Shown here one piece after another: positions 50,024-59,942 of a DNA stretch of 64,000 nt (position 1 is its first letter; every line of letters starts with the position of its first letter). Under the pieces are notes generated by a model. That model saw nothing but the letters and a program-made list of their open reading frames with translations, had not been told where the DNA came from and did no database searches. The DNA is from JANWXR01 sp964608265 (lineage in GTDB: Bacteria > Chloroflexota > Anaerolineae > Anaerolineales > UBA6663). The stretch lies in assembly GCA_964608265.1 (NCBI GenBank), contig CAZSNP010000007.1:1-64000 (forward strand), in the 5' to 3' direction. The position numbers and the translations under genes were made by a program.

Positions 50024-51277
50024 ATGACAACTTCAACGGCAACGCCTCAGGTTGTTCAGCGTTTAACCTGGCTGCTCTTCATCGGTCAGAGCCTGGCCTC
50101 GACCGGCTTCATCGCCGGCTCGACGGTCGGGGCGCTGGTGGCGCGCCACCTCACCCACAATGATTCGCTTGCCGGCGTGCCCGGCGCGCTATACATGGCC
50201 GGGGGCGCGCTGGGCGCGTACGCCTTCGCGCGGTTCATGGAGGGGCAGGGCCGCCGGCGCGGCCTGACGCTGGGCTTCGGGGTGGGGGTGATCGGGGCTG
50301 TGGGTGCGGGCCTGGCCGTGCTGTTCGGAAACTTTCTTGTTTTTCTCGCCAGCTTTGTGTTGATGGGCGCGTCGCGTGGCAGCTACGACCTCGCTCGCTA
50401 CGCCGCCGCCGAGATGTACCCAATGGAGAAACGCGGCCAGGCCATCAGCCGCGTCGTCCTGGGCGGCACCCTCGGCTCGATCCTCGGGCCGATCGTCGTC
50501 GTGCCGCAGATGGGCCTGTTAGCGAACGCCTTCGGGGCCGATGAACTGGTCGGGCCGTGGTTCGCCAGCGCAGCGCTGTTCGCCATCGGCGCGGTGCTCA
50601 TCGCCGGCTGGTTGCGGCCCGACCCGAGCCAACTGGCCAAAGGAGTGCCCGAGCCGACCACGGTGGTCACCGGCCCTGCCCGGCGCTGGACGGCAATCCT
50701 CCGCCGGCCGCAGACGCAGGCTGCCCTCAGCGCCCTCATCGTCGGGCAACTCGTCATGGTCATGGTCATGGTGATCACCTCGGTGCACATGGATCATCAC
50801 GGCCATTCGTTGGGCGATATCGCCATCGTTTTCTTCTCGCACACGCTGGGGATGTTTGCGCCGTCGGCGTTCAGCGGTCGCCTCGCCGATCGGTTGGGTC
50901 GCGGGCCGGTGATCGTGGCGGGCGGTCTGCTGCTCATCACCGCCTGCGTGATCGCGCCGCTCTCGCAAAACACCTACATCATCGCCGCGGCCCTGCTGTT
51001 GCTCGGCCTCGGCTGGAACTTCTGCGCCGTCGCCGGCGGTGCGTTGCTGACCGATACGCTCGCCCCGGCTGAACGCAGCCGTTGGCAAGGGATGACGGAT
51101 TTGATCATCAACGTCGTCTCGGGCACGGGGAGCGTGGGCAGCGGCGTGATCTTCGCGGCCTTCGGTTACGGCTTGATCGCCGGGCTGGGGATGATCGCGA
51201 CCATCGTTCCGCTGGCCCTGACGGCGCGCTGGCTGTGGGTGCGCCGATCGGCGCCGCTGGCCGCGGCTGCGGATTGA
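50024..51277 (+). CDS. MFS transporter
   Basis: 417 aa, about 12 predicted transmembrane helices. MFS loop signatures include FMEGQGRRRGL after helix 2 and GRLADRLGRGPV after helix 8 (GxLaDRxGrkxv type); ASRGSYDLARYAAAEMYP lies in the third helix pair. Substrate not predictable; drug-efflux type by overall resemblance. ATG 50024 gives an N-terminus MTTSTATPQVVQRLTWLL. Confidence 0.85.
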   Translation: MTTSTATPQVVQRLTWLLFIGQSLASTGFIAGSTVGALVARHLTHNDSLAGVPGALYMAGGALGAYAFARFMEGQGRRRGLTLGFGVGVIGAVGAGLAVLFGNFLVFLASFVLMGASRGSYDLARYAAAEMYPMEKRGQAISRVVLGGTLGSILGPIVVVPQMGLLANAFGADELVGPWFASAALFAIGAVLIAGWLRPDPSQLAKGVPEPTTVVTGPARRWTAILRRPQTQAALSALIVGQLVMVMVMVITSVHMDHHGHSLGDIAIVFFSHTLGMFAPSAFSGRLADRLGRGPVIVAGGLLLITACVIAPLSQNTYIIAAALLLLGLGWNFCAVAGGALLTDTLAPAERSRWQGMTDLIINVVSGTGSVGSGVIFAAFGYGLIAGLGMIATIVPLALTARWLWVRRSAPLAAAAD

Positions 51278-51304
51278 ATACTTCCGTGAGTGCGGAGAAC
51301 ATCC

Positions 51305-52111
51305 ATGAGTGAAGCTCGCCTGCTCATCATCGAGGACAATGACGAGATCGCGCAGATGCTGGTGCTGTTCTTCGGCGCACGCGGTTACAAACTCAGCGTG
51401 GCGCCGGATGGGGCCAGCGCGCTGCAAAGTGCGCGGGAAGCCCTGCCCGATTTGCTGCTGCTCGACGTCGGCTTGCCCGACATCGACGGCTTCGACCTGT
51501 TGCAGCAGATGCGGCAGAACCCGCGCACGCGCTACATCCCCGCCATCTTTCTGACCCAGCGCTCGAAGAAGATCGACAAGCTCACCGGCCTGCAACTCGG
51601 CGCGGATGATTTTATCTCCAAGCCCTTCGACATCGAGGAGTTGTACCTGCGCGTCCAGAACTCGGTGGCCCGGGCGCGGCGCGAAAACCTCAACGACCCG
51701 CCGACCGGGTTGCCCACCGGCAGCATCGTGCGCGACGAAATGGAGCGGGCGCGCGGCAAGGCGAGCCGCGCGGTGCTGCACTTCCGGCTGCGCCATCTGG
51801 CCGAGTTTCGCGATCAATACGGCGTGCTGGCCGGCTCCGATCTGCTCCGGTACACGGCGTTGATGCTCAACCGCGTGCTCAACACGCTGGGCCGCGCGGA
51901 TGATTTTCTGGGGCGGCCGGATGAGGAAGCCTTTGTCATTATCTGCGGGGCCGAGCGCGCCGACCTCATCCGGCGCACGGTGCTCGAACGCTTCGAGGCC
52001 GACGCCGCGCAACACTACGCCCTCGGCGAACGCGTCGCCGACAAGATCCGCGTCCACACCCACTCGGGCAAGGGAGTCACCCTGCCGATCGTGAAACTTG
52101 AAAGTGTCTGA
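51305..52111 (+). CDS. response regulator with degenerate GGDEF domain
   Basis: 268 aa. REC domain (IIEDNDE, Asp54 in LLDVGLPDIDG, FLTQRSKK, SKPFDI) followed by a region with the start of a GGDEF domain (LNDPPTGLPTGSIVRDEM) but a ruined signature: RPDEEAF in place of GGDEF, and shorter than usual. It is probably a non-catalytic sensor or scaffold rather than a diguanylate cyclase. ATG 51305 has GGAG 7 nt upstream. Confidence 0.82.
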   Translation: MSEARLLIIEDNDEIAQMLVLFFGARGYKLSVAPDGASALQSAREALPDLLLLDVGLPDIDGFDLLQQMRQNPRTRYIPAIFLTQRSKKIDKLTGLQLGADDFISKPFDIEELYLRVQNSVARARRENLNDPPTGLPTGSIVRDEMERARGKASRAVLHFRLRHLAEFRDQYGVLAGSDLLRYTALMLNRVLNTLGRADDFLGRPDEEAFVIICGAERADLIRRTVLERFEADAAQHYALGERVADKIRVHTHSGKGVTLPIVKLESV

Positions 52112-52153
52112 TGTGGTAGAATGCCGCGCGGTCGGCAGGCGAAGACCTGCCAC

Positions 52154-52226
52154 GCCCCCATCGTCTAGTGGACCAGGACGCGGCCCTTTCAAGGCCAAAA
52201 CAGGGGTTCGAATCCCCTTGGGGGCA
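52154..52226 (+). tRNA. tRNA-Glu (anticodon TTC)
   Basis: 73 nt cloverleaf. Acceptor GCCCCCA/TGGGGGC, D-arm with GTCTAGTGGACCAGGAC, anticodon loop CTTTCAA between GGCC stem arms, T-arm AGGGGTTCGAATCCCCT. CCA not encoded. Preceded by an extended -10 (TGGTAGAAT, 52114-52122). Confidence 0.95.
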
Positions 52227-52235
52227 CACCCGATG

Positions 52236-52270
52236 CCACACCCGCAAACTGAGGGTGTGGTTTTGTTTTG
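52236..52270 (+). terminator. Rho-independent terminator after tRNA-Glu
   Basis: CCACACCC (52236-52243) pairs with GGGTGTGG (52253-52260), followed by TTTTGTTTTG. Confidence 0.88.
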
Positions 52271-52297
52271 AGGCCGCGATGCTGCTCGCAGCCGCGA

Positions 52298-52335
52298 GCA
52301 GAAATCACAAATCTCAAATCTGCAATCTAAAATCC
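52298..52335. repeat. AATC-type tandem repeat before ettA
   Basis: AGAAATCACAAATCTCAAATC and TGCAATCTAAAATCC: units of AAATC with a period of 8-9 nt, directly before the ettA ATG. Same word family as in the lysine operon junctions. Confidence 0.6.
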
Positions 52336-52336
52336 C

Positions 52337-54034
<1,698 letters not shown>

Positions 54035-54039
54035 GAAGC

Positions 54040-54091
54040 GCAGGGGAGCGAGGGAGCGTGGGCGCAGGTGAGAGCACCTCGGCTCCCCTGC
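54040..54091. repeat. GGGGAGC-type inverted repeat between ettA and the EamA gene
   Basis: GCAGGGGAGC (54040-54049) is mirrored by GCTCCCCTGC (54082-54091), with tandem units on both sides (GGGAGCG, CCCCTGC). It has no U-tract. Same construction as the other junction repeats. Confidence 0.6.
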
Positions 54092-54112
54092 ACCCCTGCT
54101 CCTCCGCCGGCA

Positions 54113-55030
54113 TTGAAACCCACCTGGCTTCAAACACGCGGCCTCCTCGTCGCCCTCACCGGCATTACGGCCTGGGCGTTCACCGCCATCTTCATCGCGT
54201 ATCTGTTCGAGCACTATCCGCTCACGCCGTTCACGCTGACGTTCTGGCGCGCATTGCTGATGGCGGCGGTGGTGCTGGTGGGATTGGGGGTTTGGCAGCC
54301 CGCAGCGCTTCGTCTCACCCGCCGCGATCTCCCATTCTTCCTCGCGTATGGTTTCATCGGCCTGGCGGCCTTCAACACGCTGTGGACGTTCAGCGTGCAG
54401 TTCAACGGCGCGGCGGTTGCGACGGTGCTGGCGTATAGCTCGCCGGCTTTCACGATGATATTGGCCCGCGTGTTTTTGCGCGAGGCATTGACGTGGCCGA
54501 AAGTGATTGCCGTGATCTTGAGCCTCGCGGGCTGCGTGCTGGTCGTGAAGGCGCAAGCGCCCGCGACGTGGCGGGTGAACACCGGCGGCATCGTCGTCGG
54601 CCTCGCCTCCGGGCTGGCGTTTGCGTTTTACAACCTGATGGGCCGATGGAGCGCGGGCCGCTTCAGTAGCGCGTGGACGGTGACCGGTTACGGCTTCCTG
54701 TTTTGCGCGGCGGCGATGGCGGCGCTGATGGCGCTGACACAAACGCCGGCGGCGATGTTCAGCCTCGGCGCGCGCTGGGACGGCTGGCTGATCCTGATCG
54801 CACTCGCGCTTGGCCCGTCGCTGCTCGGCTTCGGGTTGTACACGCTCAGCTTGCGCGACCTCGAAGCGAGCACCGCTTCGCTCATCGCTACGCTCGAGCC
54901 GGTGATCACCGCGCTGGTCGCCATCCCGCTGTTGGGTGAATGGATGGACGGCGGGCAGTGGCTGGGCGCGGGGTTGATCGTGCTGGCAGCGGTGCTCATC
55001 ACCGCACGACCCCGATCTGCAATTCGCTGA
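54113..55030 (+). CDS. EamA-family transporter (DMT superfamily)
   Basis: 305 aa with about 10 predicted transmembrane helices in two EamA repeats (WAFTAIFIAYLFEHYPLTPF to LAGCVLVV, and GGIVVGLASGLAFAFYNLMG to LIVLAAVLIT). EamA members export amino acids or other metabolites; substrate unknown. Start uncertain: I chose TTG 54113 because the alternative GTG (54068) would translate the repeat as an N-terminal extension. Its 3' end overlaps the convergent FecR gene by 32 bp. Confidence 0.82.
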   Translation: MKPTWLQTRGLLVALTGITAWAFTAIFIAYLFEHYPLTPFTLTFWRALLMAAVVLVGLGVWQPAALRLTRRDLPFFLAYGFIGLAAFNTLWTFSVQFNGAAVATVLAYSSPAFTMILARVFLREALTWPKVIAVILSLAGCVLVVKAQAPATWRVNTGGIVVGLASGLAFAFYNLMGRWSAGRFSSAWTVTGYGFLFCAAAMAALMALTQTPAAMFSLGARWDGWLILIALALGPSLLGFGLYTLSLRDLEASTASLIATLEPVITALVAIPLLGEWMDGGQWLGAGLIVLAAVLITARPRSAIR

Positions 55031-56204
55031 TACCACCGCAGGTCGGGTCTTCGTGGCCGGTAAAGCTCAGCACGACCTCGCGGCCCACCACATTCGGCGT
55101 GAACGTGATATCGGGATCGGGCGTGCCGCCGAGGTTGACGGTCTGCTCAAAGACCACCGCGCCGCCGGCATCCAATACCTGCACCGTGAGCGACTCGAAT
55201 CCAAAACCGGTGCGGACGCTGGCATCGGCATGTTCGGCGTTGGAGAGGATCGCCAGCGAGGTGATGAGGTCGTCACGCGCGCCTGTCCAGCGGAAGACCG
55301 ACACGCCGCCATCGGCTGTCGGGCCGGCGGAGAACCACGAGGTGGCGCGGTCGCCATCCACCGCCAGCGAGGCCGGGAACTCGGCGGAGAAAATAGACGA
55401 GGCCTGCACGCTGCCTTCGACGCTTACGAATGTGTTCGGCGGTGGAGGCGTAAACGTCTGCGTCGGCGTGGGCGAGGGGCCGGGCGCGACCTGTGCGGCG
55501 GCGGCCTGCGCTTCGGGGAACTCCGCCACCCACTCGGCCAGCCGCACCGAGTCGAGCGGCTGCGGCGGCGTCGGGTCGCCGCCATACGCGGGGATGCCGG
55601 CCTGTTGCCCGGCGGTCAAATCAGTTGCGTTGCCGCTCGTCGCCGAAGCTAATCGGCATGCGCCCTCGAGGCAGGTGGCGATCATGTGCCCGTCGGCGGG
55701 ATAGAACTCCACGCTCATCAGCGAGCCGCGCACGGCGGCGGTGCCGGTCGGCGTTTCAATCTCGAACACGCCGCCGAGCGCCTTGCCGGCCTGAATCCAA
55801 ATTTGCCCGGCTTCGAGTACGAAGCGCGTCACCGGGTCGTTGGGCGAGGGGGATAGCTCGGTTAGCGTGAACGTGGTGGAGGCGGCCAGCCGCACAATGG
55901 CGCCGTCGCTGATGTCGAGCCGCGCGCGGGCATCGTTTCCCGTTTTCACGCCGCCGCCCGTTACAATCTGCGCGCCCTCGCTCGCGGCCTGCCATTCCAC
56001 TGCCGTATCGCGCCGGGCTTCGACTGAATTTCTGATTTCGGAGACCTGTGCACCGCGCGGCTGAGGGGTGGAAGAAGGGAGAGGGGCGGGGGAGGCGGTG
56101 GCGTCGGCAACGGGGGGCAGCGGCGTGTCGGTCGCGAGCGGTGCGCAGGCCGCCAGCATCAGCGCGCCCAAACTTATCGAGATGATCCAACGTCGGCTCA
56201 TCAT
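54999..56204 (-). CDS. FecR-domain lipoprotein with C-terminal discoidin-like domain
   Basis: 401 aa. Signal peptide with lipobox LAAC (Cys about residue 20), linker, FecR-type domain (LDISDGAIVRLAASTTFTLTEL, LEAGQIWIQAG, FEIETPTGTAAVRG), a Thr/Pro-rich linker with a GACRLAS segment, and a C-terminal beta-sandwich (VEGSVQASSIFSAEFPASLAVDGDRATSWFS to VVLSFTGHEDPTCGG) like a NedA/F5-8C carbohydrate-binding module. Role unknown. There is no sigma factor or receptor beside it, so it need not be part of iron regulation. Confidence 0.8.
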   Translation of the reverse strand: MMSRRWIISISLGALMLAACAPLATDTPLPPVADATASPAPLPSSTPQPRGAQVSEIRNSVEARRDTAVEWQAASEGAQIVTGGGVKTGNDARARLDISDGAIVRLAASTTFTLTELSPSPNDPVTRFVLEAGQIWIQAGKALGGVFEIETPTGTAAVRGSLMSVEFYPADGHMIATCLEGACRLASATSGNATDLTAGQQAGIPAYGGDPTPPQPLDSVRLAEWVAEFPEAQAAAAQVAPGPSPTPTQTFTPPPPNTFVSVEGSVQASSIFSAEFPASLAVDGDRATSWFSAGPTADGGVSVFRWTGARDDLITSLAILSNAEHADASVRTGFGFESLTVQVLDAGGAVVFEQTVNLGGTPDPDITFTPNVVGREVVLSFTGHEDPTCGGISELQIGVVR

Positions 56205-56217
56205 CTTGCCCTCCGAG

Positions 56218-57093
56218 CTACACCAGTTTCCCCGCCGCCTTCGCTTTCGCCAGCACTTGTTGCGCCGCTTTCACCACCGGCATATCCACCATCTTGCCAT
56301 CCAGCGCGAATGCGCCGAAGCCCGAGGCTTGATTCTGTTCGTAGGCTTCGACCACTCGTTTTGCGTGCGCGATGGCGGCGTCATCCGGCGTAAAGGCCTC
56401 ATGCACCGGTGCAATTTGATTCGGGTGGATAAGTTGCTTGCCCGCGTAGCCCATCCGCGCACCCTGGCGGGCCTCGCGCAGCAGGCCGTCCGCGTCGTTG
56501 TAATCCACAAACACCATGTCAATCGCCTGTAGCCCGAAGGCCGCCGCGTGCGTGACCACCGCCGAGCGCGCATAAAATACTTCCCAACCTTCACTTGTTC
56601 GCGCCGCGCCGATGTCGCCGGCCAAATCCTCCGCCCCGAAGACGAGCGCGGTGAGGCGCGATGAGGCGGAGGCGATCTCCTTCAGGTTGACGATGCCGCG
56701 CGCGGTCTCGACCATCGCCAGCATTTCGATCCGCCCTTCGGGCCAGCCATGCGTGGCTTCGGCGACCGTGAGTTGTGCCTCGAGCCAGCGCACGGCGTCG
56801 GCGCTTTCCACCTTCGGGATGAGGATACTGTCGGGCCGGGCGGTGATGGTCTGGGACACATCCTCCGTCTTCAGAGCGGTGTCGTACGCGTTGATGCGGA
56901 TCATGCGTTCACTGCGCCCGAAGTCGAGCGCGCTCAGCGCCTCGCGGATCGAGTCGCGTGCGGCCTGTTTTTGGTTGAGGGCCACACCGTCTTCCAGGTC
57001 GAGGCAGACCACATCCGCGCCGATGGCGGCGGCCTTTTCGATTTTGCGGCGGCTATCACCGGGGACGAAGAGCAGCGAGCGGCGGACGCGCAT
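56218..57093 (-). CDS. HpcH/HpaI aldolase-type CoA-ester lyase
   Basis: 291 aa: RRSLLFVPGDSRRKIEKAA, DVVCLDLEDGVALNQK (metal Asp), MLIPKVESADAV-type SILIPKVESADAV, ETARGIVNL, FGAEDLAGDIGA, GKQLIHPNQIAPVH. This family cleaves malyl-CoA, beta-methylmalyl-CoA or citramalyl-CoA. It starts 4 nt after hepT, which with mntA separates it from the MaoC gene at 57936. Precise substrate not predictable, but malyl/citramalyl-CoA chemistry is likely. Confidence 0.85.
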   Translation of the reverse strand: MRVRRSLLFVPGDSRRKIEKAAAIGADVVCLDLEDGVALNQKQAARDSIREALSALDFGRSERMIRINAYDTALKTEDVSQTITARPDSILIPKVESADAVRWLEAQLTVAEATHGWPEGRIEMLAMVETARGIVNLKEIASASSRLTALVFGAEDLAGDIGAARTSEGWEVFYARSAVVTHAAAFGLQAIDMVFVDYNDADGLLREARQGARMGYAGKQLIHPNQIAPVHEAFTPDDAAIAHAKRVVEAYEQNQASGFGAFALDGKMVDMPVVKAAQQVLAKAKAAGKLV

Positions 57094-57097
57094 ACCG

Positions 57098-57469
57098 TTA
57101 TTCGTCGTCGCCCGAGAGTTCGGCCTCGAGTTGATCGAGCGGAGGCAGGATGGCGCGCGGGGCCGCTTTGAGCAGGGGGAGATCTTTCTGAATCACCAGC
57201 CACACCCGACTGACTTCTATGCTGGCATAGTCGTGGGTCAGTACGTCTCGAAAGGCCGTCATGCTACGCCGCGGAATGGCGGGGTTTGCCCGGCGAAAAG
57301 CCGCGGGGACTCGTTTGGCTGCCTCGCCGATGATTTGAAAATTACGGATAACAGCGTCCTGGAGCAATTGACTCTTGAGAAACTCAGTGTGGCCGGTCTG
57401 CGTGTAGTGCTCGATTCGCTCGGCAGCCTCAAGCATTTGCACCATATATACGCGTGGGTCTTTGCTCAT
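57098..57469 (-). CDS. hepT: HepT-like RNase toxin
   Basis: 123 aa HEPN-family protein. The Rx4HxY ribonuclease signature appears as RDVLTHDY, after the helix DAVIRNFQIIGEAAKRVP. In the known system the partner nucleotidyltransferase MntA AMPylates the Tyr next to this His and inactivates HepT. Overlaps mntA by 4 nt (ATGA). Confidence 0.87.
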   Translation of the reverse strand: MSKDPRVYMVQMLEAAERIEHYTQTGHTEFLKSQLLQDAVIRNFQIIGEAAKRVPAAFRRANPAIPRRSMTAFRDVLTHDYASIEVSRVWLVIQKDLPLLKAAPRAILPPLDQLEAELSGDDE

Positions 57470-57756
57470 AGAGGCCTGGCCTCCTTCAGGATGCGACGGC
57501 GCAACAACCAGTAAATGGAGGAGTCCGGCAGAACATCCACCCGGCGACCCAGGAGCTCTTCAAGGTCCAGCACCAGCGCACTCAAATCAAGCAGACTGCG
57601 CCCCGGCTCAAGTTCCACCAGCAAGTCAACGTCGCTGTCCGGCCCGGCTACACCGCGTGCCACTGAACCAAAGACACGGACGTTGCGCGCACCGTGCTGG
57701 TCAGCGAGCTTGAGAATCTCATCGCGTTTCATCTTGAGCAGGTCGTTGATGCCCAT
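57466..57756 (-). CDS. mntA: MntA-type nucleotidyltransferase antitoxin
   Basis: 96 aa minimal nucleotidyltransferase: VRVFGSVARGVAGPDSDVDLLVEL carries GSx10DxD with the metal-binding Asp pair. Antitoxin partner of HepT (57098). ATG 57756 has GGAG 7 nt upstream; a second in-frame Met eight codons later is possible. The AT-rich segment upstream contains the perfect palindrome at 57784-57793. Probable recently acquired module. Confidence 0.87.
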   Translation of the reverse strand: MGINDLLKMKRDEILKLADQHGARNVRVFGSVARGVAGPDSDVDLLVELEPGRSLLDLSALVLDLEELLGRRVDVLPDSSIYWLLRRRILKEARPL

Positions 57757-57783
57757 CGTTGTGCTCCAATACCTCTATAAATT

Positions 57784-57793
57784 CTGTATACAG
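57784..57793. promoter_or_regulatory. palindromic candidate operator of mntA-hepT
   Basis: CTGTATACAG is a perfect 10-bp palindrome in an AT-rich stretch about 30 nt upstream of mntA, a place where toxin-antitoxin operons are often autoregulated. No binding protein is known to me for it. Confidence 0.4.
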
Positions 57794-57935
57794 TTTAGCA
57801 TTGTCGGTCGCGGGCTTCCACCAAGTCGGGCTGCCTTTACGCTGGCATCACCTTTCGGGTAATGGCGGCAAAGTCGCCTTCGGTGGGCATGACGAACAAG
57901 CATCGCCCGCCGCTTCGCGATGCCCACACTGCCGC

Positions 57936-58388
57936 TCATGCCTGCCTCTTCAAAAACATCACCGTCCGCTCCAACTCCACCACCACGGTGCCATCGGGCT
58001 TGCGGCCCACGTGTTTCAGCCGCACCAGCCCGGCCTCGGGCCGCGATTGCGACTCGCGCTTCTCCAGCACCTCGGTCTCGGCGTAAATCGTATCGCCGTG
58101 AAACACCGGGTTGGGATGTCGCATAGTCTCATAACCCAGGTTCGCGACGATGGTGCCCTCGGTCAGTTCGCTCACGCTCAGCCCCACCACCAGCGCCGCC
58201 GTGAACAGCCCGTGGACGATGCGCTGGCCAAACTGCGTCTTCGAGGCGAAGTCCTCGTTGATGTGCAGCGGCTGCGAGTTGAGGGTGAGCGCGCTGAATA
58301 GCACGTTGTCCATCTCGGTCACCGTGCGGCCAGTGGAATGTTTGAATTTGTCGCCGACGTTCAGGTCTTCGAAGTATTTGCCGGGCAT
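57936..58388 (-). CDS. MaoC-family acyl-CoA dehydratase/hydratase
   Basis: 150 aa hot-dog fold: YFEDLNVGDKFKHSTGRTVTEMDN, ALTLNSQPLHINEDFASKTQFGQRIVHGLF (hydratase-2-like Asn-x-x-His and Gly), TEVLEKRESQSRPEAG, RTVMFLKR. MaoC genes next to CoA-ester lyases occur in mesaconyl-CoA and itaconyl-CoA pathways. Here a toxin-antitoxin pair lies between the two. ATG 58388. Confidence 0.85.
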   Translation of the reverse strand: MPGKYFEDLNVGDKFKHSTGRTVTEMDNVLFSALTLNSQPLHINEDFASKTQFGQRIVHGLFTAALVVGLSVSELTEGTIVANLGYETMRHPNPVFHGDTIYAETEVLEKRESQSRPEAGLVRLKHVGRKPDGTVVVELERTVMFLKRQA

Positions 58389-58536
58389 AGGCTCTTTGGG
58401 CGTGGATCAATGCGGATGGACACGGACAACGCATTGCTGCGCGTAGCCAGTAGGGTGTGACAAAGTAATCGGTTGCAATTCTTCGAGTGATGTTGAGGCT
58501 ATGCGAATCCTCAATTCTCCGATCTCCAATTACCTC

Positions 58537-58905
58537 TCAAACCGCGATAAAACTCCCGTCCTCCGAGCGCTGCGCGGTGCGGACGAGGACGATGGCGTCA
58601 CGATTGAGCGGCCCGTAAATGTGTGGAAAGAGATGCTGCGCGAGGGGATGTCCGGGTGGGGGAGGGGGGAGGGGCGGCTCGAAGCGCAGCGGCGCGCTCA
58701 CTTTTTCGGGATCGATCACCAGCGTGAGGAAGTCGCCGGGAGTTTCGCGATACAAGCCGTTGGCGATATCGAGCAGGATGCTGGCCTCGCGCGTGCAGTG
58801 GATGAAGCCCTCCACAGCGAAGCCCGGCGGGGCGTACGGTGCGTCCTCGGGTTGAGCGCGAAAGTAGGCCGCCGGCATGAGGTGCAGGATATGCTCGGCC
58901 ATCAT
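58537..58905 (-). CDS. DUF952 family protein
   Basis: 122 aa: ILHLMPAAYFRAQPEDAPYAPPGFAVEGFIHCTREASILLDIANGLYR, LVIDPEKVSAPLRFEP, HLFPHIYGPLNRDAIV. Length and motifs agree with DUF952, a small domain of unknown function whose conserved FIHCT region looks like a nucleotide or CoA site. ATG 58905 overlaps the tatC stop by 4 nt (ATGA), so it is translated with the Tat genes. ATG 58902 is also possible. Confidence 0.85.
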   Translation of the reverse strand: MMAEHILHLMPAAYFRAQPEDAPYAPPGFAVEGFIHCTREASILLDIANGLYRETPGDFLTLVIDPEKVSAPLRFEPPLPPPPPGHPLAQHLFPHIYGPLNRDAIVLVRTAQRSEDGSFIAV

Positions 58906-59942
58906 GCCTCGGCCGCCCGCCGCCGGAATCCGCGCTCGGCGAACCACGCCCCGCCGATGCTGATGAAGTAGAGCAGACTCATCGGCAGCATGACGAGGGC
59001 CATGTTGAGCGGGTCGGTGGTGGGTGTGATGGCGGCGGCGATGACGGCGATGATGAGCACCGCGAACCGCCATTGAGTGAGCAGTTGCCGCGAGCGCACC
59101 AACCCGACCGAGGCCAGCGCTGTGATGATGAGGGGCAACTGAAACGCCACGCCGACCCAGAACATCAGCGAGGTGATGAGGGTGAAGTACGACGACGGAG
59201 TCCACGCAGTGGCAAAACCGCCGAACTCTTGCAAGAACGGGATCGCCGTCGGCAACATCACAAAATAGGTGAAGGCCACGCCGAGGCCAAACAATACGCT
59301 GGCCAGCGGGATGGCCCACGCCAACCGGATGCGGCTGACGGGCATCAGCCCCGGCGCGATAAAGAGGAACAGCTCGGTGATGATCCACGGCATGGCCAGC
59401 ACCGTGCCGCCCAGCAGCGACACCCGCATCACCGTGCCGAGGCCCTCGGCCGGCTCGCGTGTCGTCAGCTCTTTGATGCTCTGCTGGCCGAGCGTGTACA
59501 GTCGGGTGGCATTGTCGAGCGTGGGCTGTTGCGCCAACGCGGTGAATAGTTCGTAGGCCTGGCCGGTCAGCGGCACCGTGAGCACCGACATGATGCGCTC
59601 GGCCTGCCAGAACGCCAGCGCCGAGAACAACACCAGCACGATGGTCGAGCGCAGCAGGTGACCGCGCAGCGCCTCGATGTGCTCGCCGAACGCGCCGATC
59701 AAATCGAAGAACGCGTCGCGACTCTCGAACGACTCGGCGATGGTCTCGGTCAGCTCCGCGTCTTCGGGCGCTTCGGTGAAGAAGCCGACGACGCGCAGCC
59801 GCAGGCCGTTGAGCCAGCGCACCGGCGCGCTCGCCAGCCACCACAGCGCCTTGAGCAGCCGCCACGGCAGGCTCACCATCCGGCCGAGCGCCGCGCGCAC
59901 GCGCTGCCCGGGCGAGAGGCTGACATTCGCCCGGCGGCTCAT
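58902..59942 (-). CDS. tatC: Sec-independent translocase TatC with extended N-terminus
   Basis: 346 aa, longer than the usual 240-260. The conserved core has EHIEALRGHLLRS (first helix), a long loop before the next (AYELFTALAQQPTLDNATRLYTLGQQSIKELTTREP), then FLFIAPGLMPVSR, and PLASVLFGLGVAFTYFVMLPTAIPFL. Before it are about 75 extra residues (basic then Glu-rich). Start ATG 59942 overlaps the tatA stop by 4 nt; the upstream ATG at 59972 is less likely. Forms the Tat channel with TatA. Confidence 0.85.
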   Translation of the reverse strand: MSRRANVSLSPGQRVRAALGRMVSLPWRLLKALWWLASAPVRWLNGLRLRVVGFFTEAPEDAELTETIAESFESRDAFFDLIGAFGEHIEALRGHLLRSTIVLVLFSALAFWQAERIMSVLTVPLTGQAYELFTALAQQPTLDNATRLYTLGQQSIKELTTREPAEGLGTVMRVSLLGGTVLAMPWIITELFLFIAPGLMPVSRIRLAWAIPLASVLFGLGVAFTYFVMLPTAIPFLQEFGGFATAWTPSSYFTLITSLMFWVGVAFQLPLIITALASVGLVRSRQLLTQWRFAVLIIAVIAAAITPTTDPLNMALVMLPMSLLYFISIGGAWFAERGFRRRAAEA

